A stretch of 46,939 nt of DNA from Pseudomonadota bacterium (lineage in GTDB: Bacteria > Pseudomonadota > Alphaproteobacteria > Sphingomonadales > Sphingomonadaceae), in contig JAEZHP010000143.1 of NCBI GenBank assembly GCA_023416515.1, positions 1 to 46,939 of the forward strand. Reading direction: 5' to 3'. Numbering within the stretch: position 1 is the stretch's first letter; each line of letters opens with the position of its first letter. The translations under genes and the position numbers were made by a program. The notes below the pieces were generated by a model, which made no database searches, was not told the DNA's origin, and saw nothing but the letters and a program-made list of their open reading frames with translations. Shown one piece after another: positions 1-8,771 of this stretch.

Positions 1-18
1 CGCCTGCTCAAGGCAACT

Positions 19-42
19 CCCCTCCAGCCCTTGCTGGAGGGG
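19..42. repeat. Palindromic hairpin of a dispersed repeat family
   Basis: A 10-bp perfect inverted repeat (CCCCTCCAGC at 19-28, GCTGGAGGGG at 33-42) with a 4-base loop. It lies just beyond the astD stop, so it would form a stem-loop in the astD transcript. No T-run follows on the astD strand, so it is not a typical intrinsic terminator. Read on the minus strand, the flank from about 53 to 19 (GGACCACCCCGGCCCCTCC...) resembles the left part of the repeat near 19911-19946 (GACCCATCCCCAGCCCCTCC...). I infer a shared dispersed intergenic repeat family. It could also act as an mRNA-stabilising 3' hairpin. Confidence 0.6.
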
Positions 43-57
43 CCGGGGTGGTCCTTC

Positions 58-1485
58 TCATCCCTCGATTTCGTTAGGATCCCGCAGGCCGACCCCGATC
101 GACGCGCGGGCGCTCTCGCCCTCAGAGCTGGTCACCGGATAAGCGCAATAGTCGGCCGCGTAGTAGGCGCTCGGCCGGTGATTGCCGCTGAGCCCGATCC
201 CGCCGAACGGGGCGTTGGACGGCGCGCCGTTCGTGGGCTTGTTCCAGTTGATCACGCCCGCCCGAACGTTCGCCCAGAAGCGGTCGTAAAGCTCCGGGCT
301 TCCCCCGATCAGTGAGGCCGCGAGCCCGTAGCGGGTCGCATTCGCCTCGGCGAGCGCGCTCTCGAAATCCGGCACCCGGATCACCTGAAGCACCGGTCCG
401 AACAGTTCGGCGTCCGGCCGAAGCTCGACCTCGGTCACGTCGATGATCGCCGGCGTGAGGAACGGCAGATCCTCGTTCGGCCGATCGAGTCGGCGGATGA
501 TCCGCCCGCCGCGCCCCGTGAGCTCGAGGAACGCGTCCTGGAGCTGGTCGGCGGCGCCATTGTCGATCACCGGTCCCATGAACGGCGCCGGGGTCGCGTG
601 GGGATGGTCGACGACCAGTCGGTCGGCGAGCTTGGCGATCGCATCGACGAGCGGCTCGTGCGCGCCGTCCTTGACGATCAGCCGCCGAGCCGCGGTGCAG
701 CGCTGGCCCGCGGACATGAAGGCCGACTGCACCGCGATGGTCGCCGCCGCGGCGATGTCGCTCGAATCCCACACGACGAGCGGGTTGTTGCCGCCCATCT
801 CCAGCGCGAGGATCCGGGTGGGAGTTTCGGCGAACTGACGGTGCAAGGCGAGCCCGGCGCGCGCCGAGCCGGTGAACAGGAGCCCGTCAATGTCGAGATT
901 TGAGGCCAGAGCTTTGCCGATTTCCGGCCCGCCTTGAACGACCTGCACCACGTCCTCGGGAACACCCGCCTCGTGGTAGAGCTTGGTCAGGAACTCGCCC
1001 ACGGCCGGGGTTTTCTCGCTCGGCTTGAACACCACCGCATTGCCCGCGATCAGCGCGGGCACAATGTGGCCGTTGGGCAGGTGCGCCGGGAAATTGTAGG
1101 GGCCGAGCACCGCGAGGACGCCGTGCGGCTTGTGGCGCACGGCGACCTTGGAGCCGAGCGCCCCTTCTAGCCGCCGCTGCGCCGTCCGGTCGGCATAGGC
1201 CGACACCGAGATGTCGACCTTGTTGATCACCGCCTCGGCTTCGGTTCGGGCTTCCCATAGCGGCTTGCCGGTTTCGCGCGCGATCAGGTCGGCGAACGGC
1301 TCGATCTTGCCGCGGACGACATTAGCGAAGCGCCGCATCGTCTCGATGCGCACCGCGAGCGGCTTTGCCGCCCATCCCGGCCACGCCGCGCGCGCCGCCG
1401 CGACCGCCGCGTCGACGTCGCCTTCCGTTCCGGTCCACAGCTCGGCGCCCGTCGCCGGCTCGAATGAAGTGAGGCTTCCCGCCAT
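58..1485 (-). CDS. astD: N-succinylglutamate 5-semialdehyde dehydrogenase (AstD)
   Basis: Aldehyde dehydrogenase superfamily protein of 475 residues. It probably oxidises N-succinylglutamate semialdehyde to N-succinylglutamate with NAD, the fourth step of the arginine succinyltransferase (AST) pathway, in the cytoplasm. The catalytic cysteine is in GQRCTAARR. The N-terminal segment with FEPATGAELW, the central LGPYNFPAHLPNGHIVPAL and the EMGGNNPLVVWD motif are typical of AstD rather than of general aldehyde dehydrogenases. I chose the ATG at 1485 because AGGAGA lies just upstream at normal spacing; the ORF extends 10 codons further with no ribosome site. SelO lies 63 bp upstream on the same strand. 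Other ast genes are not in this window and may lie to the left. Another acyl-semialdehyde substrate cannot be excluded. Confidence 0.88.
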   Translation of the reverse strand: MAGSLTSFEPATGAELWTGTEGDVDAAVAAARAAWPGWAAKPLAVRIETMRRFANVVRGKIEPFADLIARETGKPLWEARTEAEAVINKVDISVSAYADRTAQRRLEGALGSKVAVRHKPHGVLAVLGPYNFPAHLPNGHIVPALIAGNAVVFKPSEKTPAVGEFLTKLYHEAGVPEDVVQVVQGGPEIGKALASNLDIDGLLFTGSARAGLALHRQFAETPTRILALEMGGNNPLVVWDSSDIAAAATIAVQSAFMSAGQRCTAARRLIVKDGAHEPLVDAIAKLADRLVVDHPHATPAPFMGPVIDNGAADQLQDAFLELTGRGGRIIRRLDRPNEDLPFLTPAIIDVTEVELRPDAELFGPVLQVIRVPDFESALAEANATRYGLAASLIGGSPELYDRFWANVRAGVINWNKPTNGAPSNAPFGGIGLSGNHRPSAYYAADYCAYPVTSSEGESARASIGVGLRDPNEIEG

Positions 1486-1548
1486 TTGTGATTTTCTCCT
1501 GGGCCCCGAGAGCATGTTCGGCGCTTTGACGTCAAGGAGCGCGCGGCC

Positions 1549-2958
1549 TCAGCCGGATTGGAACGGGACGCGGGCATAGGCCTCGCCCATTCTGCGGACG
1601 GCTTCGACCTTGGCATCGAGCGCCGACCAGTCGTCAGCTTCGTCGATCCGCGCCCAGATCGCCTCGACCTCTTCGATATGCATCGAGCAGGGCGAAGCGT
1701 CCGACCAATAATCGTGGTCCAGCGCCCCCGGGGCGGCCTCGTAGGCGCTGAGCTGCTCGCCCAACGCCAGGAACGCCTCGCCCTGATAAGCCCCATCGGC
1801 AGGGGAGGGGCCGCGCCGTCGGCCTCCGCGCCAGTCGAAGAAGAAGCGATCGATCTCCACCGAGCCTTCGACCATCGCCGTCTGGATCGCGACGATCAGC
1901 TGGAGGTCGACCACAAGCTCTCCCGGCAGGATTCCGAGCCTTCGGAAGATCGCCCCGCGAAGCGCCTGGTTGAAATGCTCCGGGAACGCCTCCGCCGCCG
2001 GCCGAAGCACCTCCTCCTCGGCGATCAGCCCCAGCGAGCGGTAGAGCTGCACCACGTCCCAATGGATCGCCTCCGGCTGCCGGCCGAAGGAGTAGAGCCC
2101 GGTCTGGTCGAAATAGGCCGCGGTGAAGCCGCCGTCCCAGAACGGAGTCCACCGCCACGGTCCATAGTCGAAGCTCTCGGCCGTGATGTTGATGTTGTCG
2201 CTGTTGAGCACGCCATGCACGAACCCCGCGGCGATGTAGGACGCCGCCAACCGCGCCGTCCGCGCCGCGACATGGCGAAGCAGTCGCTCCGGCCCGTCCG
2301 CGCCGCCCTCCTCGCCATAATAATGGCGCAGACAATAATCGGTCAGCGCGCGCATATTGTCGGCCTGGCCGAGATAGGCGAGCCGCTGGAAGGTGCCGAT
2401 CCGGATATGGCCGTGGCTCAGCCGAACCAGCACCGCCGAGCGGGTCGGGGAGGGCTCGTCGCCGCGGTGAAGCGCCTCGCCGGTTTCGATCAGGCTGAAC
2501 GTCCGGCTCGTCTCGACCCCGAGCGCCTCCAGCATCTCCGTGGCGAGGATTTCGCGCACACCGCCCTTCAGGGTCAGCCGCCCGTCGCCGAACCTGCTCC
2601 ACGGCGTCTGACCCGATCCTTTGGTACCGAGGTCCATCAGGCGATCGCGGTGATCCCGCATCTGCGCGAACAGGAATCCGCGCCCGTCGCCGAGCTCGGA
2701 ATTGTAGGACCGGAACTGGTGCCCGTGATATCTGAGCGCCAGCTTGTCCTCGAGGTTGTCCGGAAGCGGCTCGAAGCGCGCGAAATGCCGCACCCACTCC
2801 TCGTCGCTCAATCTCTCCAGCCCGACCTCGGCCGCGGCCCGGTCGTTGCGGAACCTCAGGATCGCCTGAGGGAAGTCGGCCGGCTCGACCTTGTCGTAAA
2901 ATTCGTCCCCGAGCTCGAGGATGGCGGGCTCGGGGCGGTAGCTGGCGGCTTTGGTCAT
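1549..2958 (-). CDS. selO: SelO/YdiU family protein adenylyltransferase (pseudokinase)
   Basis: 469 residues, the usual size for bacterial SelO. The family transfers AMP from ATP to Ser/Thr/Tyr of target proteins using an inverted kinase-like active site, and is linked to redox stress. Visible hallmarks are LRYHGHQFRSYNSELGDGRG (about 75-94), the GTKGSGQTPWSRFGDGR segment (111-127), HGVLNSDNIN as the catalytic-loop equivalent (249-258) and DYGP in place of DFG (264-267). The C-terminus ends YARVPFQSG and lacks the terminal Cys/Sec motif that gave the family its name, so disulphide or selenium regulation at that end is not expected. The gene is divergent from the YjbR-like gene (48 bp between starts) and lies upstream of astD on the same strand. 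The antisense strand stays open almost throughout; I treat that as a GC artefact. Confidence 0.9.
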   Translation of the reverse strand: MTKAASYRPEPAILELGDEFYDKVEPADFPQAILRFRNDRAAAEVGLERLSDEEWVRHFARFEPLPDNLEDKLALRYHGHQFRSYNSELGDGRGFLFAQMRDHRDRLMDLGTKGSGQTPWSRFGDGRLTLKGGVREILATEMLEALGVETSRTFSLIETGEALHRGDEPSPTRSAVLVRLSHGHIRIGTFQRLAYLGQADNMRALTDYCLRHYYGEEGGADGPERLLRHVAARTARLAASYIAAGFVHGVLNSDNINITAESFDYGPWRWTPFWDGGFTAAYFDQTGLYSFGRQPEAIHWDVVQLYRSLGLIAEEEVLRPAAEAFPEHFNQALRGAIFRRLGILPGELVVDLQLIVAIQTAMVEGSVEIDRFFFDWRGGRRRGPSPADGAYQGEAFLALGEQLSAYEAAPGALDHDYWSDASPCSMHIEEVEAIWARIDEADDWSALDAKVEAVRRMGEAYARVPFQSG

Positions 2959-3006
2959 CCTGCCCTAGTGACGGGATCGCCGATCGGTTCCAAGCGGAGG
3001 GTAAAA

Positions 3007-3378
3007 GTGGGCGCCAAGTCGGATTCCATCCTCAAGGAATTGCGCGCCTGGGGCCTCAAACTCCCCGGCGCCCATTCCAAGGCGCCTTGGCCGGAACATG
3101 ACGACCTCGCGGTCAAGGACAAGACGTTCGCCTACCTCCCCGTCGCCGGCGCGCCGTTCAGCCTCTCGGTCAAGCTTCCCTATACAGGCGCCGCAGTCCT
3201 GGATCTGCCTTACGCCGCGCCGACCGGTTACGGCCTCGGCAAGAGCGGCTGGGTCAGCCTGGCGCCGCCCGAGGGCGAAATACCCCCGCTCGCCCAGCTC
3301 AAGGAATGGATCGAGGAAAGCTACCGCGCCCAGGCGCCGCGAAAGCTCGTCAGGGAGCTCGACGACCGCGCGAGCTAA
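3007..3378 (+). CDS. MmcQ/YjbR (DUF419) family protein
   Basis: 123 residues, the normal length for this family of small CyaY-like-fold proteins, some annotated as DNA-binding; the cellular role is unsettled. Visible features are the N-terminal helix SDSILKELRAWGLKLPGA, a central beta region with DKTFAYLPVAGAPFSLSVKL, the GYGLGKSGWVSL segment, and a C-terminal helix LAQLKEWIEESYRAQAPRKL, all matching YjbR-like proteins. The start is decided by the ribosome site: GGAGG at 2996-3000 followed by six bases and GTG at 3007. An earlier in-frame GTG at 2968 has no such site. It is divergent from selO. The function cannot be narrowed from context. Confidence 0.82.
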   Translation: MGAKSDSILKELRAWGLKLPGAHSKAPWPEHDDLAVKDKTFAYLPVAGAPFSLSVKLPYTGAAVLDLPYAAPTGYGLGKSGWVSLAPPEGEIPPLAQLKEWIEESYRAQAPRKLVRELDDRAS

Positions 3379-3448
3379 GTCGCTGATCCCGCTTGCACTC
3401 ACTGATTTAGTCGCATAACACACCTCCTATTCAAAGGGAGGGCGTGGC

Positions 3449-4891
3449 ATGGGAATTTCGACGGTCGCGGCGGCAATGATGTCGGCTGCTCTGGTTCAGC
3501 CGGCGGCGGGCACCGAGGCGCCGCCGATCGAGCAGCGCCTGGACCAAGCGCTTCAGGCGATGGTGCCTCCGGTCCAGGTCGCGGGGCGAACCTACCGGCC
3601 TTATTCGGTGACCGACCTGATGCGCCACGAGAACGTGCCCGGCATCAGCGTCGCCGTGGTCGAGGACGGCCGAGTCGTCTGGGCGCGCGGTTTCGGAGTT
3701 GCGGACATCGCGACGGGCGCTGCGGTCACTCCGGAGACGATGTTCCAGGCGGCATCGATCAGCAAGCCGGTCGCCGCGACCGCAGCGCTTGCCCTGGTCG
3801 ACCAAGGCATTCTCAGCCTCGACCGGCCAGTCAACGAGCAACTCACCTCCTGGCAGGTGCCCGCCCATCCGTTTTCCGAGCCGGTCACCCTGCGCCGGTT
3901 GCTGAGCCATACGGCCGGCCTCACCGTCCACGGCTTTCCCGGCTACGCCCCCGGCACGCCGCTCCCGACTGTCGTCCAGGTGCTCAACGGCGAAGCGCCG
4001 GCCAACACCGAGGCGGTCCGGGTCGACATTCAGCCGGGGTCGCGCTGGCGCTATTCGGGCGGCGGAATCACGGTCGCTCAACTGCTGATGACCGATACGA
4101 CGCGCGAAGCCTTCCCTGCGCTGATGGACCGGCTGGTGCTCCGGCCGCTGGGGATGGCGCATTCGACCTACGAGCAGCCGCTGGGCGAGGTTCGTGCCGC
4201 CCAGGCCGCAACCGCCTACGGCTCCGACGGACAGCGGGTCGCCGGTCGCTTCCACGTCTATCCGGAAATGGCCGCGGCGGGCCTTTGGACGACGCCGAGC
4301 GACCTTGCGCGCTGGACGACGGCGATCACCTCGGCCTTCAATGGCGAGGCCGGCGGGCCGATCCGGCCCGAAACCGCGCGGGCCATGCTCACCTCCGTAA
4401 TGGGCAATTGGGGTCTCGGCGTCGGGCTTCAGGGGGAAGGCGAGGGCATGCGTTTCTGGCATAACGGGGTCAACGAGGGCTTCCGAGCGATCCTCTACAG
4501 CTACCCCCACCGGCGCCAGTCCGTCGTGATCATGGCCAATAGCGACAACGGCAACGAGGTGCTCGGGCCCGTGCGCGTTGCAATCGGCCGGGTTCTTGGC
4601 TGGCCCGGCTCCGAGCAACGGATCCTCACCCCGGCGCCGGTGAGCGAGCAATCCCGCGTCGAGCAGGTCGGCTATTATACGAGCCCCCAATTCTCGGTTC
4701 ATGTGGGGATGACCGAGGAAGGCCTGATCCTGGTCGCGAACCGCGGTGATCCTGTCGAGGCCATTGCTCAGGGGCAGGACGTCTATGCCCTCACCAACGG
4801 ACCAGGCCGAATCCAATTCCAGCGCGACCCGAGGTCCGGCGGGATCACCGGCCTCACCCTCGACCGCCTGACCCTCGAGCGCGCGCCCTGA
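3449..4891 (+). CDS. Secreted serine hydrolase, class C beta-lactamase/esterase fold
   Basis: 480 residues with an N-terminal signal-like segment (residues 1-21, MGISTVAAAMMSAALVQPAAG), so probably periplasmic. The beta-lactamase/D-alanyl-D-alanine carboxypeptidase/esterase fold is shown by the nucleophile motif SISK at 103-106, YSG at 202-204 where class C enzymes have YxN, and HNG at 338-340 replacing KTG. This combination is typical of the broad AmpC-like hydrolase family (esterases, peptidases) rather than of true AmpC. The last ~100 residues look like the small beta domain often appended to these hydrolases. ATG at 3449 has GGAGGG six bases upstream. It appears monocistronic. The substrate is unknown, and beta-lactam resistance should not be assumed. 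Confidence 0.83.
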   Translation: MGISTVAAAMMSAALVQPAAGTEAPPIEQRLDQALQAMVPPVQVAGRTYRPYSVTDLMRHENVPGISVAVVEDGRVVWARGFGVADIATGAAVTPETMFQAASISKPVAATAALALVDQGILSLDRPVNEQLTSWQVPAHPFSEPVTLRRLLSHTAGLTVHGFPGYAPGTPLPTVVQVLNGEAPANTEAVRVDIQPGSRWRYSGGGITVAQLLMTDTTREAFPALMDRLVLRPLGMAHSTYEQPLGEVRAAQAATAYGSDGQRVAGRFHVYPEMAAAGLWTTPSDLARWTTAITSAFNGEAGGPIRPETARAMLTSVMGNWGLGVGLQGEGEGMRFWHNGVNEGFRAILYSYPHRRQSVVIMANSDNGNEVLGPVRVAIGRVLGWPGSEQRILTPAPVSEQSRVEQVGYYTSPQFSVHVGMTEEGLILVANRGDPVEAIAQGQDVYALTNGPGRIQFQRDPRSGGITGLTLDRLTLERAP

Positions 4892-5142
4892 TCCTACCGT
4901 CGGTCTAATCGAACGGTGCCTTTCGATCGGCACGCGCTCCAGGCTGTCGATGGTCGCCAAGGCGCTTTGGAAACCAAAGGCCTGATGCTACTTTGATTCC
5001 CGAAGGGGTCGATGACATTGGCAGATGCCTGGATGGCCGTGCATCCGTCCCTGGAGGGCGTTGGGAAACAGCCTTCGCGCTGTCGGAACTGCTCGGGCCG
5101 GCGATCGGAGCGCGGCCGCTGCGGCGCTAGGCAGCCATTAAG

Positions 5143-6057
5143 ATGAATGCCGCCGCCCCGCGCGTCACCGTCATCATGGCGACCTGGAACTGGAGCAGCG
5201 TCCTCCCCTTCTCGATACGAAGCGTGTTGCAGCAGAGCTATGGCGACTTCGAGCTGCTCGTCGTCGGGGACGGTTGCACGGACGATTCGGAAGGGGTGGT
5301 GTCGGCGTTCGAAGATCCGAGGGTCCGGTGGATCAATCTTCCGGAAAACCACGGTCACCAATCCGCGGCGAACAACGAGGGTCTACGTCAGGCCCGCGGC
5401 GAGCTCATCGCCTATCTCGGGCACGACGACCTGTGGCTTCCTCATCATCTCGCATTAATGGTCGCTGCGCTGGACGGGGGCGCAGATATTGCCTGGGGCA
5501 TTGCCCGGATGGTTGCGCCGTCCCACCCGGAGGTGGACGGTGCCCACGCCGTCGCGCACCGCGGGCCCGGCTCCTGGGTCCCTCCGAGTGCGATCATGCA
5601 CAGGAAGGCTTTCACCGATCTCGCCGGCGGCTGGCGCGACCGTCGCGAACTGGAGACCGATCCGGAGACCGAGCTGTGGACCCGCCTTGAGGCGGCGGGT
5701 GCGCGGACTGAGGCGGTGCCGCGCCTCACCATCGTCAAATTCCCTGCGGCAACGCGCAGGGACGTCTATCGCGAGAAGCCATGCCACGAGCAGGCGACCT
5801 GGCTCGCGCGAATAGAGAGCGAAGCGGATTTCGAACCCGTCGAGCTTGGCCGTTCACTGATGCATGCGGCCCGGTTTCGAGCGAAGCCCTATACCGAATT
5901 GCTTGCCGAGGTGGCGAGCCGGACGGCGCGAGGAGCTGCGCGCCGACTGTTGCCGGGCGGCGCACGCCGCAGCCAGCAAAAGATCTTCCAGCGGCGCCTG
6001 AAGTATAAGGGGGTGGCTTCGCTGGACCTAAACCAACGGGGAACCGGGAATGATTGA
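5143..6057 (+). CDS. Glycosyltransferase family 2
   Basis: 304 residues with a GT-A fold N-terminus: VTVIMATWNW (about 9-18), then SVLQQSYGDFELLVVGDGCTD, and the metal/nucleotide-sugar site AYLGHDDLW, which is the DxD equivalent. It should transfer a sugar from a nucleotide-sugar donor at the cytoplasmic side, probably for a surface polysaccharide or glycan. The acceptor cannot be told. The C-terminal third is basic (RTARGAARRLLPGGARRSQQK). Its end overlaps the start of the RmlC-like gene by 8 bp, indicating translational coupling. The preceding 251 bp (4892-5142) hold no gene or clear signal that I can see, and the ribosome site for ATG 5143 is weak. Confidence 0.85.
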   Translation: MNAAAPRVTVIMATWNWSSVLPFSIRSVLQQSYGDFELLVVGDGCTDDSEGVVSAFEDPRVRWINLPENHGHQSAANNEGLRQARGELIAYLGHDDLWLPHHLALMVAALDGGADIAWGIARMVAPSHPEVDGAHAVAHRGPGSWVPPSAIMHRKAFTDLAGGWRDRRELETDPETELWTRLEAAGARTEAVPRLTIVKFPAATRRDVYREKPCHEQATWLARIESEADFEPVELGRSLMHAARFRAKPYTELLAEVASRTARGAARRLLPGGARRSQQKIFQRRLKYKGVASLDLNQRGTGND

Positions 6058-6598
6058 GGGCGCAGTCAAGGACAGCCAGCTTAACGACGAAAACTGGCGG
6101 CTGCTGAAGGAGGCGATCGAGGGCGTGCATATTCACGAGGTGTTGCACGTCCCCCGCGACCACGGGATCGTGACCGAGATGTATCGTCCCGAATGGGACC
6201 CCACCGGAAAGCCGGTGGTTCAGGCCTATCAGTCGCGGCTTTTCCCCGGCGCGATCGGCGCGTGGAGCTGCCATCAACGGCAAACGGACCGACTGTTCGT
6301 AAACCAGGGTCATCTGAAGGTCGTCCTCTACGATGGGCGTGAGGGGACCTCGAGCAGCGGCCGGGTGTTCGAGCACCATACAGGCGACGCTCGGCCCAGC
6401 TTTGTGGTGATCCCGCCGGGGGTCTGGCACGGCCTGCAGAACCTGGGCTCCTCAGACGCCTTGGTCATGAACTTCCCCACGGAAGCTTACGACTATGCTG
6501 ACCCAGATCATTGGCGGCTTCCAATGGAGACGCCGGAAATCCCGTATAAATGGCCCTCGCATGGGGGACCCCGACTGCGTCGCGACGCCGAGCGCTAG
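6050..6598 (+). CDS. RmlC-like cupin (dTDP-4-dehydrorhamnose 3,5-epimerase family)
   Basis: 182 residues with the single-domain double-stranded beta-helix of RmlC-type sugar epimerases. Seen directly are an N-terminal segment with GVHIHEVLHVPRDHGIVTEM, the CHQRQTDRLFVNQGHLKVVL strand pair, PSFVVIPPGVWHGLQNLG with the typical PxGVxHG turn, and YDYADPDHWRLP near the C-terminus as in RmlC. Family members isomerise dTDP- or other NDP-4-keto sugars for deoxysugar synthesis. No rmlA, rmlB or rmlD is nearby, so the exact sugar is open, and it may be a catalytically diverged homologue. ATG at 6050 has GGGGA upstream and overlaps the end of the glycosyltransferase gene, so the two are probably cotranslated and act on one glycan. 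Confidence 0.75.
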   Translation: MIEGAVKDSQLNDENWRLLKEAIEGVHIHEVLHVPRDHGIVTEMYRPEWDPTGKPVVQAYQSRLFPGAIGAWSCHQRQTDRLFVNQGHLKVVLYDGREGTSSSGRVFEHHTGDARPSFVVIPPGVWHGLQNLGSSDALVMNFPTEAYDYADPDHWRLPMETPEIPYKWPSHGGPRLRRDAER

Positions 6599-6711
6599 GC
6601 GCGGACGCAAATGGCCGACGCGGTCGTGCGGCCTCCGAAGGGGCTGCTCTGCTGCCGCTTGCCCCGCGCTCCCTCGCGGTCAATATGGCGCAAGCACTAG
6701 CGGAGGACGGC

Positions 6712-7587
6712 GTGACGGTCTGGACGGACGGTTATTGGTGGTCGAATGACGGCCTTCGCCTCCATTATCGCGACTATCCGGGCGACGATGCCGGCAAGCC
6801 GCCGATCATCTGCATCCCCGGCCTCACCCGCAATGCGCGCGACTGGGAAGGGGTCGCGGAGCGGCTCGCCGGCGATTGGCGGGTCATCGCCGTCGACCTG
6901 CGCGGGCGCGGCGAGAGCGCCTATGCCAAGGACCCGATGACCTATGTCCCGCTCACCTATCTCCAGGATCTTGAGGCCCTGGTGCGCGAACTTGCGCTGG
7001 AGCGGTTGGTCCTGTTCGGGACCTCTCTCGGCGGGCTCCTCTCGATGCTTCTCGGGGCGGCGGAGAAGAACCGGGTTGTCGGCATGCTCGTCAACGACAT
7101 CGGTCCCGAGCTCGACGATTCCGGAGTGTCGCGGATCCGCTCCTATGTCGGTCGGCCGGCGACCTGGCCGACCTGGGTCCACGCCGCCCGCGACCTCCAG
7201 GAGGCGCACTCCGCCTGCTATCCGGACTGGACGCTCGACGACTGGCTGGTCTTCGCCAAGCGGGTCGCGCGGCTCAACAATTCCGGCCGAATGGTGTTCG
7301 ATTACGACATGCGAATCGCCGAGCCGTTCAAGCTTCCGGTTACCACCGGGCTCGACCTGTGGAGCGCCTTCGGTGCGCTGAAGAACATTCCAATGACCGT
7401 GGTGCGCGGCGAGACCAGCGATATTCTGTCGGCGGCGACTCTCGCCCGGATGGCGGCCGAGCACCCGGACCTGGAGACGGTGACGGTGCCTCGCGTCGGC
7501 CACGCTCCCACCCTTGACGAACCCATCGTCCAGGAGGCCATCGGCCGGCTGCTCGGCCGGGTCGAGGAGCGGCTCGCTGTTGCCTGA
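6712..7587 (+). CDS. Alpha/beta hydrolase
   Basis: 291 residues of the alpha/beta-hydrolase fold. The oxyanion region is CIPGLTRNARDWEGV, the nucleophile elbow is LFGTSLGGLLS (Ser in GTSLG), and the catalytic His is in VPRVGHAPTLDEP near the end. It probably hydrolyses an ester, lactone or similar small substrate in the cytoplasm; there is no signal peptide. I chose the GTG at 6712 because GGAGG at 6702-6706 lies five bases upstream. An ATG at 6685 and the ORF start at 6550 lack ribosome sites and would add unusual N-terminal sequence. It follows the RmlC-like gene and overlaps the next glycosyltransferase start, so it is likely part of the same transcript, though its substrate need not be a sugar. 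Confidence 0.82.
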   Translation: MTVWTDGYWWSNDGLRLHYRDYPGDDAGKPPIICIPGLTRNARDWEGVAERLAGDWRVIAVDLRGRGESAYAKDPMTYVPLTYLQDLEALVRELALERLVLFGTSLGGLLSMLLGAAEKNRVVGMLVNDIGPELDDSGVSRIRSYVGRPATWPTWVHAARDLQEAHSACYPDWTLDDWLVFAKRVARLNNSGRMVFDYDMRIAEPFKLPVTTGLDLWSAFGALKNIPMTVVRGETSDILSAATLARMAAEHPDLETVTVPRVGHAPTLDEPIVQEAIGRLLGRVEERLAVA

Positions 7588-8716
7588 CGGGCGCCCGGTC
7601 CGGATTCTTCACGCCCATTCGACCTTCGCTCTGGGCGGCAAGGAAGCCCGGGCGGTGCGGTTGATGAACGCGTTCGGCGGCGCCGCCGAGCACGTCATCC
7701 TCAACGCGACCGATCAATGGGGCGCGCTCGCCGCCGTGGAACCGGGCATCGCCGTCGAGCGCGCCAAGGGCGCCCCGTCGCTCACGGGCAAGCCCGGCCC
7801 GGGCCGCTACCGCGCTCTTTCCCGCTACATGCGCGGCTTCGACCTGGTCCTCACCTACAATTGGGGCGCGATGGACGCGGTCGCCGCCCGGCGCCTGTTC
7901 GGCGGCCCACCGCTCGTCCACCACGAGGACGGCTTCAACGAGGATGAGGCGGTCCGTCGCAAGCCCATCCGCAACCACTTCCGCAGGCTTGTCTTGCCAA
8001 CCGCTCGGCGCGTCGTCGTCCCATCCGAGCGGCTACACGCCATCGCGGCCAAGGAGTGGCTCCAGCCCCCGAGCCGCCTCGTCCGCATTTCCAACGGCAT
8101 CGACGTTGGGCGCTTCCAGCAGCTTCCGAGCCGGCCGATCCCCGGCCTCGACGAGCGGGAAGGGGAGGTGGTCGTCGGGACGGTCGCCGGTCTTCGCGCC
8201 GTCAAGAACCTGCCTCGCGTGGTCCGCGCGTTCGCTGCCTCGGCACCATCGCGCTCACGCCTGGTCATCGTAGGGGAGGGGCCCGAACGCGAGCGGATCA
8301 TGGCGGAGGCGGCAGGCCTCGGCATCGGCGACCGTCTGGTCATGCCCGGCTTCATCGCGGACCCGGCCGCCTGGATGGGCCATTTCGACATCTTCGCTCT
8401 CTCGTCGGACAGCGAGCAGCAGCCGATTTCGCTGATCGAGGCGATGGCCGCGGCCCTGCCCGCGGTGTCCACCGACGTCGGCGACGTCGCGCAGATGGTC
8501 TCGGGCCCGAACCGCTTCGCGATCGGCGGCGAGGATGTCCTGCGTTCGGCATTGACCCGCTTGATTGACGATCCCGCGCTTCGCGGCCATGTCGGCGCGG
8601 CCAATCGCGCCAAGGCTCTCGCCGACTATGACGAACGCGACATGATCGCTCGTTACGCGGGACTCTATGGTGAGGCGATCGGCCGTCCTGATGCGTTTGG
8701 GCGACCGCGACTATGA
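7580..8716 (+). CDS. Glycosyltransferase family 4 (GT-B)
   Basis: About 378 residues. The N-terminal Rossmann domain begins VRILHAHSTFALGGKEARA with the glycine-rich loop of GT4 enzymes. The C-terminal donor-binding domain contains VGTVAGLRAVKNLPRVVRAF, RLVIVGEGPERERI, the PGFIADPAAWMGHFDIFAL segment and the E-x7-E type motif in SLIEAMAAALPAVSTDVGDV. It should transfer a sugar from an NDP-sugar with retention, in a surface glycan pathway. I favour a TTG start at 7580, which overlaps the preceding stop by 8 bp and has GAGGAG upstream; the ORF opens earlier at 7514 inside the hydrolase gene. The start is not certain. It probably forms one unit with the GT2, cupin and hydrolase genes. Confidence 0.82.
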   Translation: MPDGRPVRILHAHSTFALGGKEARAVRLMNAFGGAAEHVILNATDQWGALAAVEPGIAVERAKGAPSLTGKPGPGRYRALSRYMRGFDLVLTYNWGAMDAVAARRLFGGPPLVHHEDGFNEDEAVRRKPIRNHFRRLVLPTARRVVVPSERLHAIAAKEWLQPPSRLVRISNGIDVGRFQQLPSRPIPGLDEREGEVVVGTVAGLRAVKNLPRVVRAFAASAPSRSRLVIVGEGPERERIMAEAAGLGIGDRLVMPGFIADPAAWMGHFDIFALSSDSEQQPISLIEAMAAALPAVSTDVGDVAQMVSGPNRFAIGGEDVLRSALTRLIDDPALRGHVGAANRAKALADYDERDMIARYAGLYGEAIGRPDAFGRPRL

Positions 8717-8771
8717 TTTTACCCTTGGACGCGATGCGACTATAGGGTGCCCGTTCCGTTACGGAGGTTGA

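Noticed and set aside
1558..2970. Long plus-strand open frame antisense to selO, joined to the YjbR-like gene
   Set aside because: The frame is open because of GC-rich codon bias opposite a real gene; the predicted protein is arginine-rich without family motifs. Only the part from 3007 is genuine.
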